Shown piece after piece: positions 8,496 through 15,960 of a DNA stretch of 21,658 nucleotides. The first letter of the stretch is position 1; each line of letters opens with the position of its first letter. Source of the stretch: CAZYLZ01 sp964648335 (lineage in GTDB: Bacteria > Patescibacteriota > Minisyncoccia > Phycocordibacterales > UBA2100); assembly GCA_964648335.1 (NCBI GenBank), contig CAZYLZ010000017.1, forward strand, positions 1 through 21,658, read 5' to 3'. The notes under the pieces are model-generated. The model was given only the letters and a program-made list of their open reading frames with translations. It was not told where the DNA came from and made no database searches. The position numbers and the translations under genes are program-made.

Positions 8496-8531
8496 AGCCT
8501 CGTTCGCCTTCACCGGCCGATGAGGCTTTTT
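8496..8531 (+). terminator. Rho-independent terminator after the cold-shock gene
   Basis: AGCCTC pairs with GAGGCT across a loop in which TCG and CGA can also pair; the stem is followed by five T residues. It lies 15 nt after the cold-shock stop codon and directly before the uppP promoter. Confidence 0.75.
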
Positions 8532-8547
8532 GTTTGCTCGCTACCCT

Positions 8548-8556
8548 TGCTACAAT
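8548..8556 (+). promoter_or_regulatory. Extended -10 promoter of uppP, leaderless type
   Basis: TGC followed by TACAAT (5 of 6 consensus bases) ends 6 nt before the uppP ATG. Transcription normally starts about 6-8 nt after the hexamer, which would place it at the start codon. No good -35 is visible at 16-18 nt, as expected for an extended -10. Confidence 0.6.
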
Positions 8557-8562
8557 GATTCG

Positions 8563-9333
8563 ATGGACGTGTTTCAAGCGATACTCATCGGCATCATCGA
8601 AGGAGTGACCGAATTCCTACCGATATCGTCGACCGGGCACCAGATCCTCGCAACCCATCTCTTGGGCATACCCCAGACCGAATTTCTCAAAAGCTTCGAG
8701 ATCATAATCCAGCTCGGTGCCATTCTCGCAGTCCTCATGTTTTATTGGCGCTCGTTTCTCGATATCGAGCTTCTAAAGAAGCTCTTCGTCGCCTTTGTTC
8801 CCACAGGCATCATAGGACTCACCTTTTACAAACTACTCAAGACCTATCTGCTCGGAAACGAGACTATAGTCCTTGGAGCGCTTTTCCTCGGAGGTATCGT
8901 ACTCATCGCGTTCGAATACTGGCATGACGAGGCAACGGCCACGGTACACGACGTTCGATCCATCACATACTTGCAAGCCCTCTTCATCGGATTGTTCCAA
9001 GCCATAGCAATTGTGCCAGGTGTGTCGCGCTCCGCAGCGACCATCATAGGTGGCCTCTGGCTCGGACTTGGGCGAGTCACCATCGTCGAGTTTTCGTTCT
9101 TGCTCGCCGTGCCTACCATGGCAGCAGCAACTGGGCTCGATCTGATCAAGAACGCAAAACTTTTCAGCGCCGATCAGGCAGGAGTGCTCTCGATCGGCTT
9201 TGTCGTATCATTCGTCGTCGCGGCAGCGTCGATACGCTGGCTGCTGGCTTTCGTCCGCGGGCACAACTTCGTATACTTCGGCATCTATCGCATCATTCTG
9301 GCGCTCGTCTTCTTTTTTTTCATCCTTCGATGA
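8563..9333 (+). CDS. uppP: Undecaprenyl-diphosphatase (UppP/BacA)
   Basis: UppP is an integral membrane enzyme that removes a phosphate from undecaprenyl diphosphate, recycling the lipid carrier for peptidoglycan and other wall polymers. The 256-residue product has the normal family length. The catalytic motif EGVTEFLPISSTGH spans residues 13-26 (E13, E17, H26), and PGVSRSAATI spans 152-161 with the key arginine R156. The rest is strongly hydrophobic with about eight membrane segments. The ATG at 8563 gives the standard MDxFQA start; an upstream TTG in the same frame would lie inside the preceding terminator. The gene has its own extended -10 promoter and probably a leaderless mRNA. Confidence 0.96.
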   Translation: MDVFQAILIGIIEGVTEFLPISSTGHQILATHLLGIPQTEFLKSFEIIIQLGAILAVLMFYWRSFLDIELLKKLFVAFVPTGIIGLTFYKLLKTYLLGNETIVLGALFLGGIVLIAFEYWHDEATATVHDVRSITYLQALFIGLFQAIAIVPGVSRSAATIIGGLWLGLGRVTIVEFSFLLAVPTMAAATGLDLIKNAKLFSADQAGVLSIGFVVSFVVAAASIRWLLAFVRGHNFVYFGIYRIILALVFFFFILR

Positions 9334-9349
9334 CGCCCAGCCGTAATAT

Positions 9350-9378
9350 TTGACGATATACGTATATGATGTTATTTT
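9350..9378 (+). promoter_or_regulatory. Promoter with internal perfect palindrome, for the 159-aa protein
   Basis: TTGACG (5 of 6) and TATTTT (4 of 6) are separated by 17 nt. Within the spacer, 9356-9367 is the perfect 12-bp palindrome ATATACGTATAT, placed where a repressor dimer could block RNA polymerase. The promoter pair is plausible; the operator role is inferred. Confidence 0.5.
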
Positions 9379-9394
9379 GTTTTTTGGTATGCAC

Positions 9395-9400
9395 AGGAGG
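9395..9400 (+). promoter_or_regulatory. Shine-Dalgarno site AGGAGG
   Basis: A full AGGAGG ends 5 nt before the ATG at 9406 and fixes that start. It is the only strong, well-spaced ribosome binding site seen in the window, in contrast to neighbouring genes. Confidence 0.85.
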
Positions 9401-9405
9401 TACCT

Positions 9406-9885
9406 ATGTTGGACCAGATTCAGCCGGTTCCCGTCTTCAGCCCGACTAATCCACCAAGTACAATCGCCGATGCATCAGCACGACTAAAGAAGCTGAAAGA
9501 GCTGTGCTGGGGACATCGTCTGCCGGAATTCGCCTATCTCGAACAATGGCGTACCGAGCACAATAAGGCGCGCACATGTGCTTCATACAAGCTTCTCAGG
9601 AATCCCGTGGCGCGACCGATACCCATCGAGCTTCTCGAGGCCGTGTACCTGATCGCTGCGTGCAGAGCAAAGCTCCGCAATCTCACCGACAAAGAGCTCG
9701 ACCTGCGGCATCGAATCAAGGTGCGCCTTAGCCGCGAACACCCGAGGGCGGACACCGAGTACGAGGAATCTACGCTCGACCTCGTTGACGGTGCAATCGA
9801 ATTCTTAGTACCGAAAGCTGCTATCGGAGAAGAACAGGTAGCTCTCATGGAGTTTGCCGATGATCTTCTGCAACAACTTCCGTGA
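9406..9885 (+). CDS. Hypothetical protein, 159 aa
   Basis: The family was not recognised. The product is soluble in character, without a signal peptide or membrane segment. It has a Pro-rich N-terminus (residues 1-20), then a basic, helix-prone middle (about 25-115) containing the cysteines of KELCWGH, RTCASY and IAACRAK, and a run rich in K/R/E (NLTDKELDLRHRIKVRLSRE). The acidic C-terminal helix region ends with ADDLLQQLP. A predominantly helical cytoplasmic protein is inferred. It is a single-gene unit with its own promoter, palindromic spacer, strong Shine-Dalgarno site and a very strong terminator. That arrangement suggests separately regulated, efficient expression. Confidence 0.85.
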   Translation: MLDQIQPVPVFSPTNPPSTIADASARLKKLKELCWGHRLPEFAYLEQWRTEHNKARTCASYKLLRNPVARPIPIELLEAVYLIAACRAKLRNLTDKELDLRHRIKVRLSREHPRADTEYEESTLDLVDGAIEFLVPKAAIGEEQVALMEFADDLLQQLP

Positions 9886-9888
9886 GTC

Positions 9889-9920
9889 AACCGTCCCGAC
9901 ACCAGTCGGGACGGTTTTTT
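9889..9920 (+). terminator. Strong rho-independent terminator
   Basis: CCGTCCCGAC and GTCGGGACGG form a perfect 10-bp stem around the loop ACCA. It extends by two A-T pairs and is followed by six T residues. It begins just after the stop codon of the 159-aa gene. Confidence 0.95.
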
Positions 9921-9984
9921 GATCGAGTGTCTGAATACGAGCGGATATACCCACTCTTCCTTAGGTTGTGCTATCGCGTTCATC

Positions 9985-9990
9985 TATAAT
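9985..9990 (+). promoter_or_regulatory. -10 box TATAAT of the mannose cluster, leaderless type
   Basis: A perfect TATAAT ends 6 nt before the ATG at 9997, so transcription probably begins at or next to the start codon. The -35 region is poor (TTAGGT at 18 nt). It follows a strong terminator, which supports a new transcription unit here. Confidence 0.6.
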
Positions 9991-9996
9991 CCAGGT

Positions 9997-10347
9997 ATGG
10001 ATGCGCTCAAAAACTACCATGCGGAATCTCGTCCCTGGGGCAGTTTCGTGCGCTTCACTCTGAACGAGCAATCGACCGTAAAGCTGATTACGGTCAAGGC
10101 CGGCGAGGCATTCAGCCTGCAGAAGCACGCTCATCGCAGCGAATTCTGGCATATCGTTTCGGGCAACGGCATGCTGACACATGGTGTCGAGAAGCTACCC
10201 ATTTCAGCGGGGCTAGAGGTGTTTGTAGGCGAAGGAGATTTGCACCGTGTCGAGGCCGGAGACACGGATGTTTTGTTTTTGGAAGTAGCCTTCGGCACAT
10301 TTGACGAAGGCGATATTGAGAGGCTCGACGACAAATACGGGCGATAG
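9997..10347 (+). CDS. Cupin mannose-6-phosphate isomerase-like protein (type II PMI domain)
   Basis: The 116-residue product matches the isomerase cupin domain of type II PMI/GMP proteins without the nucleotidyltransferase half. The signature starts with SRPWGSF (residues 11-17). Metal ligands appear as KHAHRSEFWHI (H44, H46, E49) and LHRV (H83), with the VSGNGML turn between them. The expected reaction is interconversion of Man-6-P and Fru-6-P in the cytoplasm. The ATG at 9997 is preferred over in-frame upstream codons because homology begins there and a TATAAT lies 6 nt before it. It is 12 nt upstream of a GH130 gene and heads the mannose cluster. A cupin epimerase acting on another sugar phosphate or nucleotide sugar is the alternative. 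Confidence 0.85.
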   Translation: MDALKNYHAESRPWGSFVRFTLNEQSTVKLITVKAGEAFSLQKHAHRSEFWHIVSGNGMLTHGVEKLPISAGLEVFVGEGDLHRVEAGDTDVLFLEVAFGTFDEGDIERLDDKYGR

Positions 10348-10359
10348 GTCAACGGCATC

Positions 10360-11499
10360 ATGGGAACGATATTCGTATTCATCTTTTTCGCGTTACTGAT
10401 CGGCGCTGTCGCGCTGTTGGGGCTCATATGGCGCGCGCTCGGCGGCCACAAGCTCATCGAGCGCTGGCGGCATCCGCAGCTGGTACGCGCACGTCAGAAT
10501 CCGGTCTTGGCTCCGCGCGAACATAACAAATGGGAGAATCAGGCTGTGTTCAACCCAGCTGCTATCTACGATGGCGGGCGCGTCCACCTCTTGTACCGCG
10601 CGATGGGAGACGATGGTATATCACGCATCGGCTATGCTTCGAGCCCCGACGGCATACACTTTGACGAACGGCTGCGCTTTCCTGCGTACGTGCCGCCCAA
10701 TCGATTCTCTATTCCCGACAAAAAGCTCGTCTACGGTCCTAATGGCTATGCGCCGCATGTATACCCTTCCGGTGGTGGATGGGGCGGTACCGAAGACCCG
10801 CGCATGGTCAAGATCGAGGGTAAGATTTATCTCTCGTTCGTCGCGTTCGACGGATGGGGCTTTGTTCGTATGGCCTTTGCATCCATCACCGAGGGCGACT
10901 TTCGAAAAAAGATCTGGAATTGGGATGCACCGCGGCTTATGTCGCCGCCGGATCAGATCCACAAGAACTGGGTGCTCTTCCCCGAGCTCATCAATGGCAA
11001 GTTCGCTATAATTCACAGCATTTCGCCAAAGATCCAGATCGAGTACCGCGACAGCATGGACGAGTTCGACGGCAAGAATTTTCTCGAGAGCAAGTTCCAC
11101 CGAGTACGCAACGACGAGTCATGGGACACGTTCTTGCGTGGCGTCGGTCCACCGCCGATTAGAACCGACGCAGGATGGCTCGTCTTGTATCACGCCGTCG
11201 ATGAGCGCGAAAGCGACAAATACAAGCTCGGCGCCATGCTCCTCGACATCAACGACCCTACCAAGATACTCTACCGATCGGTCCAGCCGATTCTCGAACC
11301 GAATACGTGGTACGAAAACAACGGCAAGCCCGGCATCGTATACGCCTGTGGCGCGGTCGTGCTCGATGGCGTCTTGTTCGTGTATTACGGAGGCGGCGAC
11401 ACGTCGGTCAACGTCGCAACTATCCGCGTCGACGAGATCATCGACTGCCTCGTGCACAGCCGCGATTTCCTCTACGTGCGGCAATCGCTCACCATATAG
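10360..11499 (+). CDS. GH130-family mannoside phosphorylase-like protein with N-terminal membrane anchor
   Basis: The 379-residue product begins with a hydrophobic segment (residues 3-25) followed by an Arg/Lys/His-rich stretch. By the positive-inside rule, the catalytic part should face the cytoplasm. A five-bladed GH130 propeller follows: NPVLAP, VFNPAAI, LYRAMGDDGISRIGYA, the GTEDPR motif with the presumed catalytic Asp at 146, HKNWVLFPE, GPPPIRTDAGWLVLYHAV and YYGGGDT. GH130 enzymes mostly cleave beta-mannosides with phosphate to give mannose-1-phosphate; some are hydrolases. Phosphate use fits the neighbouring isomerase and mutase. No Shine-Dalgarno site precedes the start, so coupling to the upstream gene is likely. 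The membrane anchor is unusual for the family. Confidence 0.85.
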   Translation: MGTIFVFIFFALLIGAVALLGLIWRALGGHKLIERWRHPQLVRARQNPVLAPREHNKWENQAVFNPAAIYDGGRVHLLYRAMGDDGISRIGYASSPDGIHFDERLRFPAYVPPNRFSIPDKKLVYGPNGYAPHVYPSGGGWGGTEDPRMVKIEGKIYLSFVAFDGWGFVRMAFASITEGDFRKKIWNWDAPRLMSPPDQIHKNWVLFPELINGKFAIIHSISPKIQIEYRDSMDEFDGKNFLESKFHRVRNDESWDTFLRGVGPPPIRTDAGWLVLYHAVDERESDKYKLGAMLLDINDPTKILYRSVQPILEPNTWYENNGKPGIVYACGAVVLDGVLFVYYGGGDTSVNVATIRVDEIIDCLVHSRDFLYVRQSLTI

Positions 11500-11548
11500 G
11501 CGCCGATCGTTATCCCGGTAAAGTGGCTGCCTTGCCGTCGGCGTGCGG

Positions 11549-11554
11549 TATGCT
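11549..11554 (+). promoter_or_regulatory. Possible -10 box (TATGCT), leaderless type
   Basis: TATGCT (4 of 6 consensus bases) ends 6 nt before the ATG at 11561, the same spacing as at uppP and the isomerase gene. No -35 is visible. It may be a second, internal promoter of the mannose cluster in the 61-nt gap between the two GH130 genes. Confidence 0.4.
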
Positions 11555-11560
11555 AGTCGT

Positions 11561-13480
11561 ATGTATACCGTAAAACGATCGCCGTATAATCCTATTCTAG
11601 TTCCCGACCCGACACGCGCATGGGAGTCCGTGGCGTTCAACCCGTGTGCCGTCGTCTATAAGAAGCAGACCCACCTCATTTACCGCGCCATGGGTTTGCC
11701 CGACAAGATGCTCAACCCGCCTACTGCGATATCGGTCATCGGCACCGCAACGTCTCGGGACGGTCACCGATACGAGGACCACACGATGTTCTTCGGCCCG
11801 TCCGAGGATTTCGACCGGTACGGTTGCGAGGACCCGCGCACGACACACTTCGAAGGAAAATTCTACACGTTCTACACAGCGCTTGGGGGCATACCCTTCA
11901 GTGCAGGAAACATCAAGATAGCTTGCGCGATATCTGACGATCTCACGCAAATTGAATCGAAGCATCTGGTAACACCCTTCAACGCCAAGGCGATGGCTCT
12001 CTTTCCCGAGCGCATTAATGGACTCGCGACGGTGATCCTGACGGCGCATCAAGATGAACCGCCGCAAAAGATCGCTATAGCACAGGCCGTGCACGTCGAC
12101 GATTTCTTCAAGCCCGAATTCTGGCACGAGTGGGACAAGGACATCCAGAAACATTCGATACAGATCATTCGCAACGACCAAGACTTCGCCGAGGTAGGTG
12201 CACCGCCGATCAAGACCGAACACGGATGGCTGCTTGTGTATTCATATATGAAGGACTACTTCAAGGGCGACGCCCGCGTATTTGGCATCGAAGCGCTCCT
12301 TCTCGACCTTAACGATCCTACCCAGGTAGTCGCACGCACCCAGGGTCCCTTCTTAGTGCCCGAACAACCCTACGAGGGATACGGCATCGTAAAGCAGGTC
12401 ACATTCCCTTCTGGCGCATTACTGCACGGGGATCGCCTCGACGTCTACTACGGCGGAGCCGACACCGTCGGTGCCATGGCATCGATCCACCTACCGCACC
12501 TTTTTGCCGCGATGGGGATCGAATCTTCGCCTCTCATGACCCGTGCAAAAAGCAACCCAATACTCACGGCTGTGCCCGAGCATCCATGGGAAGCTAAGCT
12601 CGCCTTTAATCCGGCCGCGATCGACGCCGGCGGCTCGGTACATATCCTGTATCGCGCCATGGGAGCGGATAACACGTCGACCATGGGTTATGCTCGCTCA
12701 GAAGACGGCATTCATATCGACGAGAGGCTCGATGCGCCGGTATACGTGCCCCGCGAAGATTTCGAGCAGAAGCGCGGATCGCCAAACGGTAACTCGGGTT
12801 GCGAAGACGGCAGAATTAGCCAGATTGGCGACCGACTTTACCTCTGCTACACCGCCTATGACGGCATAAACCACACTCGGGTCGCGGTCTCGAGCATCTC
12901 GGTTGATGACTTCGTAGCGAAACGCTTCGACCAATGGTCTAAACCACAGCTCATCACGCCAAACTATCTCGATGAGAAGGACGTCTGCCTATTTCCGGAG
13001 GCGATTCGCGGTAAATATGTGCTCTTGCATCGCGTGAGTCCGTACATCTGTATCATCCATTTCGATACGCTCGACTTTTCCAAAGAAGAGATCAACCGCT
13101 GCGTCGAGCTCATGGGACCGCGGCCCGGCACATGGGAATCCGAAAAGGTTGGGATTGCGGGACCGCCGATAAAGACCGAAAAGGGATGGCTTCTCATCTA
13201 TCATGCCGTCTCTGGCGACAAGCACTACTCTCTCGGTGCGGCGCTCCTCGACCTCGACGACCCTACCGTAGTCCTTGCGCGCACGGTCGACCCAATCCTC
13301 TCTCCCGATGAACCGTATGAAAAGATCGGCGAGATAAACAACGTGGTATTCAGCAACGGTGCCGTCGTTCGGGGCGATACTCTTTTCGTATATTATGGCG
13401 GCGCCGACGCTGTTGTAGGCGTCGCTACCGGCTCGATATCTAGGCTTCTCGACATCCTCGCTCCGTCTTCGCTTGCCTAG
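11561..13480 (+). CDS. Fused tandem GH130 protein (two mannoside-phosphorylase-like domains)
   Basis: The 639-residue product holds two complete GH130-type propellers, about residues 1-322 and 326-639, about twice the usual family length. Domain A has NPILVP, AFNPCAV, IYRAMG, GCEDPR (Asp91), ALFPERI, GAPPIKTEHGWLLVY and YYGGADT. Domain B has NPILTA, AFNPAAI, LYRAMGADNTSTMGYA, GCEDGR (Asp416), CLFPEAI, GPPIKTEKGWLLIYHAV and YYGGADA. Both keep the presumed catalytic Asp. B has EDGR where A has EDPR, and A lacks the LLHR strand seen in B. B is closer to the separate GH130 protein upstream. No signal or membrane segment is present, so it should be cytoplasmic. The start at 11561 is preferred over an in-frame GTG at 11543 because a -10-like box lies between them. 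The next gene starts 1 nt after its stop. Confidence 0.88.
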   Translation: MYTVKRSPYNPILVPDPTRAWESVAFNPCAVVYKKQTHLIYRAMGLPDKMLNPPTAISVIGTATSRDGHRYEDHTMFFGPSEDFDRYGCEDPRTTHFEGKFYTFYTALGGIPFSAGNIKIACAISDDLTQIESKHLVTPFNAKAMALFPERINGLATVILTAHQDEPPQKIAIAQAVHVDDFFKPEFWHEWDKDIQKHSIQIIRNDQDFAEVGAPPIKTEHGWLLVYSYMKDYFKGDARVFGIEALLLDLNDPTQVVARTQGPFLVPEQPYEGYGIVKQVTFPSGALLHGDRLDVYYGGADTVGAMASIHLPHLFAAMGIESSPLMTRAKSNPILTAVPEHPWEAKLAFNPAAIDAGGSVHILYRAMGADNTSTMGYARSEDGIHIDERLDAPVYVPREDFEQKRGSPNGNSGCEDGRISQIGDRLYLCYTAYDGINHTRVAVSSISVDDFVAKRFDQWSKPQLITPNYLDEKDVCLFPEAIRGKYVLLHRVSPYICIIHFDTLDFSKEEINRCVELMGPRPGTWESEKVGIAGPPIKTEKGWLLIYHAVSGDKHYSLGAALLDLDDPTVVLARTVDPILSPDEPYEKIGEINNVVFSNGAVVRGDTLFVYYGGADAVVGVATGSISRLLDILAPSSLA

Positions 13481-13481
13481 C

Positions 13482-14231
13482 ATGACAGTACGCTTAGCCG
13501 CATTCGATATCGACGGTACGCTCGCAGACAGCAAGCAGCCGGTCGAGCCACCTGTAGCGACCGCTCTTGCCGACCTCGCCTACAAGATCCCTGTGGCAAT
13601 AATCTCGGGCGGCAGCATCGAACTCTTACAATCTCAGATTATCGAACGACTGCCCGCAACTACACCCCTATCGCGTTTTTATCTGTTCCCGACCGCCGGA
13701 GCAGCCTGCTTTGTGTATCGAGACAGATCGTGGCAGCCTCGGTACCAAGAATTATTGAACGATGCCGAACGCGACCATGTGATCGAGACCATTAAGACCG
13801 TTGTAAACGGATCGCATTTCGCACCAGGCGAACCGTACGGACCGAGGATAGAATTCCGCGGCTCGAGCGTGATCTATTCTGCTCTCGGTCAGAGAGCCCC
13901 ACTAGATAAGAAACTGGCCTGGGATCCGACCATCGCAAAACGTAAGGAACTCCAAGCTATCCTGGCGCCGCTCCTCCCTGACTATGCCGTTGGTATCGGC
14001 GGGTCTACGACAATCGACGTAACCAAGAAGGGCTTCGACAAAGCGTACGCGATACGGTGGCTCGCGATCGAAATGAAACTTCCGGTAACGGACATCATCT
14101 ACGTCGGCGATGCGCTCTACACCGGAGGAAACGATGCTCCGGTACTTTCTACCGGTGCATCAACGCGTGCGGTCTCGGGACCTGTAGAGACTCTTGCCTT
14201 GATCGAATCGCTCGTACGCGAGATACGATAG
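13482..14231 (+). CDS. HAD-superfamily phosphomannomutase-like protein (eukaryotic PMM type)
   Basis: The 249-residue product has HAD motif I as FDIDGTLADS (Asp9 nucleophile, Asp11) and motif II as ISGGS (41-45). PMM-like cap features follow: IEFRGSSVIYSALGQ (123-137) and GIGGSTTIDVTKKGFDKAY (171-189) with Lys187. The closing motif is VGDALYTGGND (208-218). This order matches the alpha-phosphomannomutases of the HAD-IIB group, which convert Man-1-P to Man-6-P in the cytoplasm. Mannosyl-3-phosphoglycerate or sucrose-phosphate phosphatases of the same subclass are alternatives, but the EFR and IGGxxxxDV elements favour PMM. It starts 1 nt after the tandem GH130 stop, consistent with translational coupling; an in-frame TTG at 13473 would overlap that gene. 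It converges with the next gene 15 nt away, without a clear terminator. Confidence 0.82.
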   Translation: MTVRLAAFDIDGTLADSKQPVEPPVATALADLAYKIPVAIISGGSIELLQSQIIERLPATTPLSRFYLFPTAGAACFVYRDRSWQPRYQELLNDAERDHVIETIKTVVNGSHFAPGEPYGPRIEFRGSSVIYSALGQRAPLDKKLAWDPTIAKRKELQAILAPLLPDYAVGIGGSTTIDVTKKGFDKAYAIRWLAIEMKLPVTDIIYVGDALYTGGNDAPVLSTGASTRAVSGPVETLALIESLVREIR

Positions 14232-14246
14232 CGAACCCGCCGAGAC

Positions 14247-14924
14247 TCATGCGGCAAGCGTGTCGGTGTAGTGTTTGTCGTGCGGGAACGCGAGTTCTGC
14301 GAGCCGATAGATGCTGAATGTTATGAAAAACGCCGCAAGCACGTCTATCGAATAGTGCAGGTGCGCCAAAAGTACCACTGCGCCGAAGAAGATAGAACAG
14401 AGTATAAAGAAGATCCGCAAGATCGTCTTCTGCCAGAAGATAAGCGAGAGAAGAAATGGCAACCCGGTGTGGCCTGAAAAGAAGAGATCTCCCTCGAACG
14501 AAAGGCGCTCCAGGAGGTTTGAGTGGAGGACTGCCTGTTCGGGGAATGGCGCGATGTGTGTGAGGCTGATGAACAAAGATCGGGTCAGAACGAACAGTGC
14601 GACCGATTTTATGGTGAACGGGATCATTCTCGGGTGTATGAGAAGAAGCAGGAGCACAAAAACGGCAAGAATGACGGCGCCGTACACGAAGATTCCACCC
14701 AGATTGAATACCGGAATGTTGCTCAATATCAAATCGGTTACCGGATTGCTCGCCCGATCAGACGCGTATTCGCCTGTATAGAAATTGATCACGAGACTCG
14801 TCCCAAAGAACATGAGAGCGACGCAGGTAGATACGACGTACGCCGGATTCGACCAGCACCATACATGCTCGTCGTAGATCGCGACCCAGGTAGACTTATG
14901 GAAGATGTGGCCTGCTCGTCCCAT
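14247..14924 (-). CDS. PAP2_C / sphingomyelin-synthase-like membrane protein
   Basis: The 225-residue product is a polytopic membrane protein with about six hydrophobic segments. GDLFFSGHTG (residues 145-154) and HLHYSIDVLAA (188-198) match the two motifs of the PAP2_C group. His152, His190 and Asp194 correspond to the catalytic His-His-Asp triad, with the same His-to-Asp spacing of four residues as in sphingomyelin synthases. Those enzymes move a phospho-headgroup between lipids; related proteins are lipid phosphatases. The exact substrate cannot be told. It is the last gene of the lipid operon, 10 nt after the second glycosyltransferase, and may supply or modify the diacylglycerol used by that operon. 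Confidence 0.8.
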   Translation of the reverse strand: MGRAGHIFHKSTWVAIYDEHVWCWSNPAYVVSTCVALMFFGTSLVINFYTGEYASDRASNPVTDLILSNIPVFNLGGIFVYGAVILAVFVLLLLLIHPRMIPFTIKSVALFVLTRSLFISLTHIAPFPEQAVLHSNLLERLSFEGDLFFSGHTGLPFLLSLIFWQKTILRIFFILCSIFFGAVVLLAHLHYSIDVLAAFFITFSIYRLAELAFPHDKHYTDTLAA

Positions 14925-14934
14925 TGCTATGTCA

Positions 14935-15960
14935 TCATGCTACCACGACCCCAAGTCGTTGGTAGTGCGCTTGCATGCGTTTGGCCGCCTCAGTAAGATT
15001 TTCCAAACGCGCCAGTTCGAGGGCAGCAGCACCGAGGCGCTCGCGCATTCCGGCGTCTCTCGAGAGCTCCTCGATCGCGTGCACAAACTCGTCATCGGTA
15101 CTGGCCTTGCGACAGTTGACGCCGTCATGGAGCCAATCTGCGTACACCGGGATGTCGCGCACTACGATCGGCAAGCCCACGGCCGCAGCCTCAAGTACTG
15201 CCATACCCTGATTCTCTTCGTACGAAGGGAACACGAAGATGTCGAGTGCATTGAGCGCCGCATTCACGTGTTGCACGAATCCGGTGAAGATGACGTTTAC
15301 AGGCAGATCGTTCGGCAGCGGCCTGACCAGCGCCCCGCTGTAGATCTTGCCGAACCAGAAAAACGACGTCAGCGGCAATCGCCTGGCGACCGCGATGAAG
15401 GTATCGACTCCTTTGCGTGGCAATACGAGCGCGAGCGTCCCTACCGCCGTCCGATCTATCGCATGCGCTTGACGGTACGTATCGCGAAGCGTCTCATCTT
15501 TGAAGAAGCTGTCAGTATCCACACCGTTGGATTGAACAGCCACTTTTGCAGGATCGATACCGTAGGCAATGACGAGTCCGCGGGTATACGATGAAGGACA
15601 GAGTATGAGATCGGCAGAATCGTACGAAGCAATGAGATAGCGTTTGAACAATGGCGCAATAAATGGCATGAACCAGAACACTTGCATCGCATCTTCGACG
15701 GTCACATGAGCCCAAACGATCACTTTCTTCCCCTGCCGCCGCGCTCGGCGCATAAGGTAGCGCGACTTTATCCATGGTGTGTTTATTTGCAAGACGTCGC
15801 ACGAGTCGTCCCACGCCTCGACGAACGGTATGTCGAGTGCACGCATGATCCGTATCTGATTCTTATAAGACGACAAGAGACCGGTCCCGATACCCCTGAA
15901 CAGTATCCCTCCAAAGAAGTGGTAGAACTCGAGATAGAGGCAGATTTTAGGCTTTTGCAT
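14935..15960 (-). CDS. GT4-family glycosyltransferase, glycolipid (LafB/BgsA-like) type
   Basis: The 341-residue product has a GT-B fold. The N-terminus KICLYLEFYHFF...GIGTGLLSSYKNQ (residues 5-35), the LQINTP element and the KKVIVWAHVTVEDAM strand-helix (78-92) are like glycosyltransferases that extend glucosyl-diacylglycerol. The C-terminal donor site has the E-x7-E motif, Glu249 and Glu257, followed by AAAVGLPIVV. It is expected at the inner face of the membrane, using a nucleotide-sugar donor. Its start overlaps the end of the preceding glycosyltransferase by 14 nt. The pairing with that gene is typical of two-step glycolipid synthesis, but the sugar and the acceptor are inferred. Confidence 0.85.
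   Translation of the reverse strand: MQKPKICLYLEFYHFFGGILFRGIGTGLLSSYKNQIRIMRALDIPFVEAWDDSCDVLQINTPWIKSRYLMRRARRQGKKVIVWAHVTVEDAMQVFWFMPFIAPLFKRYLIASYDSADLILCPSSYTRGLVIAYGIDPAKVAVQSNGVDTDSFFKDETLRDTYRQAHAIDRTAVGTLALVLPRKGVDTFIAVARRLPLTSFFWFGKIYSGALVRPLPNDLPVNVIFTGFVQHVNAALNALDIFVFPSYEENQGMAVLEAAAVGLPIVVRDIPVYADWLHDGVNCRKASTDDEFVHAIEELSRDAGMRERLGAAALELARLENLTEAAKRMQAHYQRLGVVVA

Noticed and set aside
8205..8513. 102-codon minus-strand frame opposite the cold-shock gene
   Set aside because: The plus-strand product is a clear cold-shock domain; the opposite frame has no recognisable features.
8530..8562. TTG start giving uppP 11 extra residues
   Set aside because: It lies in the terminator T-run and upstream of the -10 box; the family start is MDxFQA at 8563.
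9919..9996. N-terminal extension of the isomerase-like protein
   Set aside because: It begins inside the terminator T-run and contains the TATAAT box; homology begins at 9997.
10621..11640. Minus-strand frames opposite the GH130 genes (159 and 173 codons)
   Set aside because: Both are shadows of strongly conserved GH130 coding sequence on the plus strand.
8563..14249. Possible recoding of TGA as glycine, known in some candidate-phylum bacteria
   Set aside because: uppP and the PAP2_C gene end in TGA at the normal family length, and the dedA and hydrolase genes use TGA in ATGA overlaps, so TGA acts as a stop.
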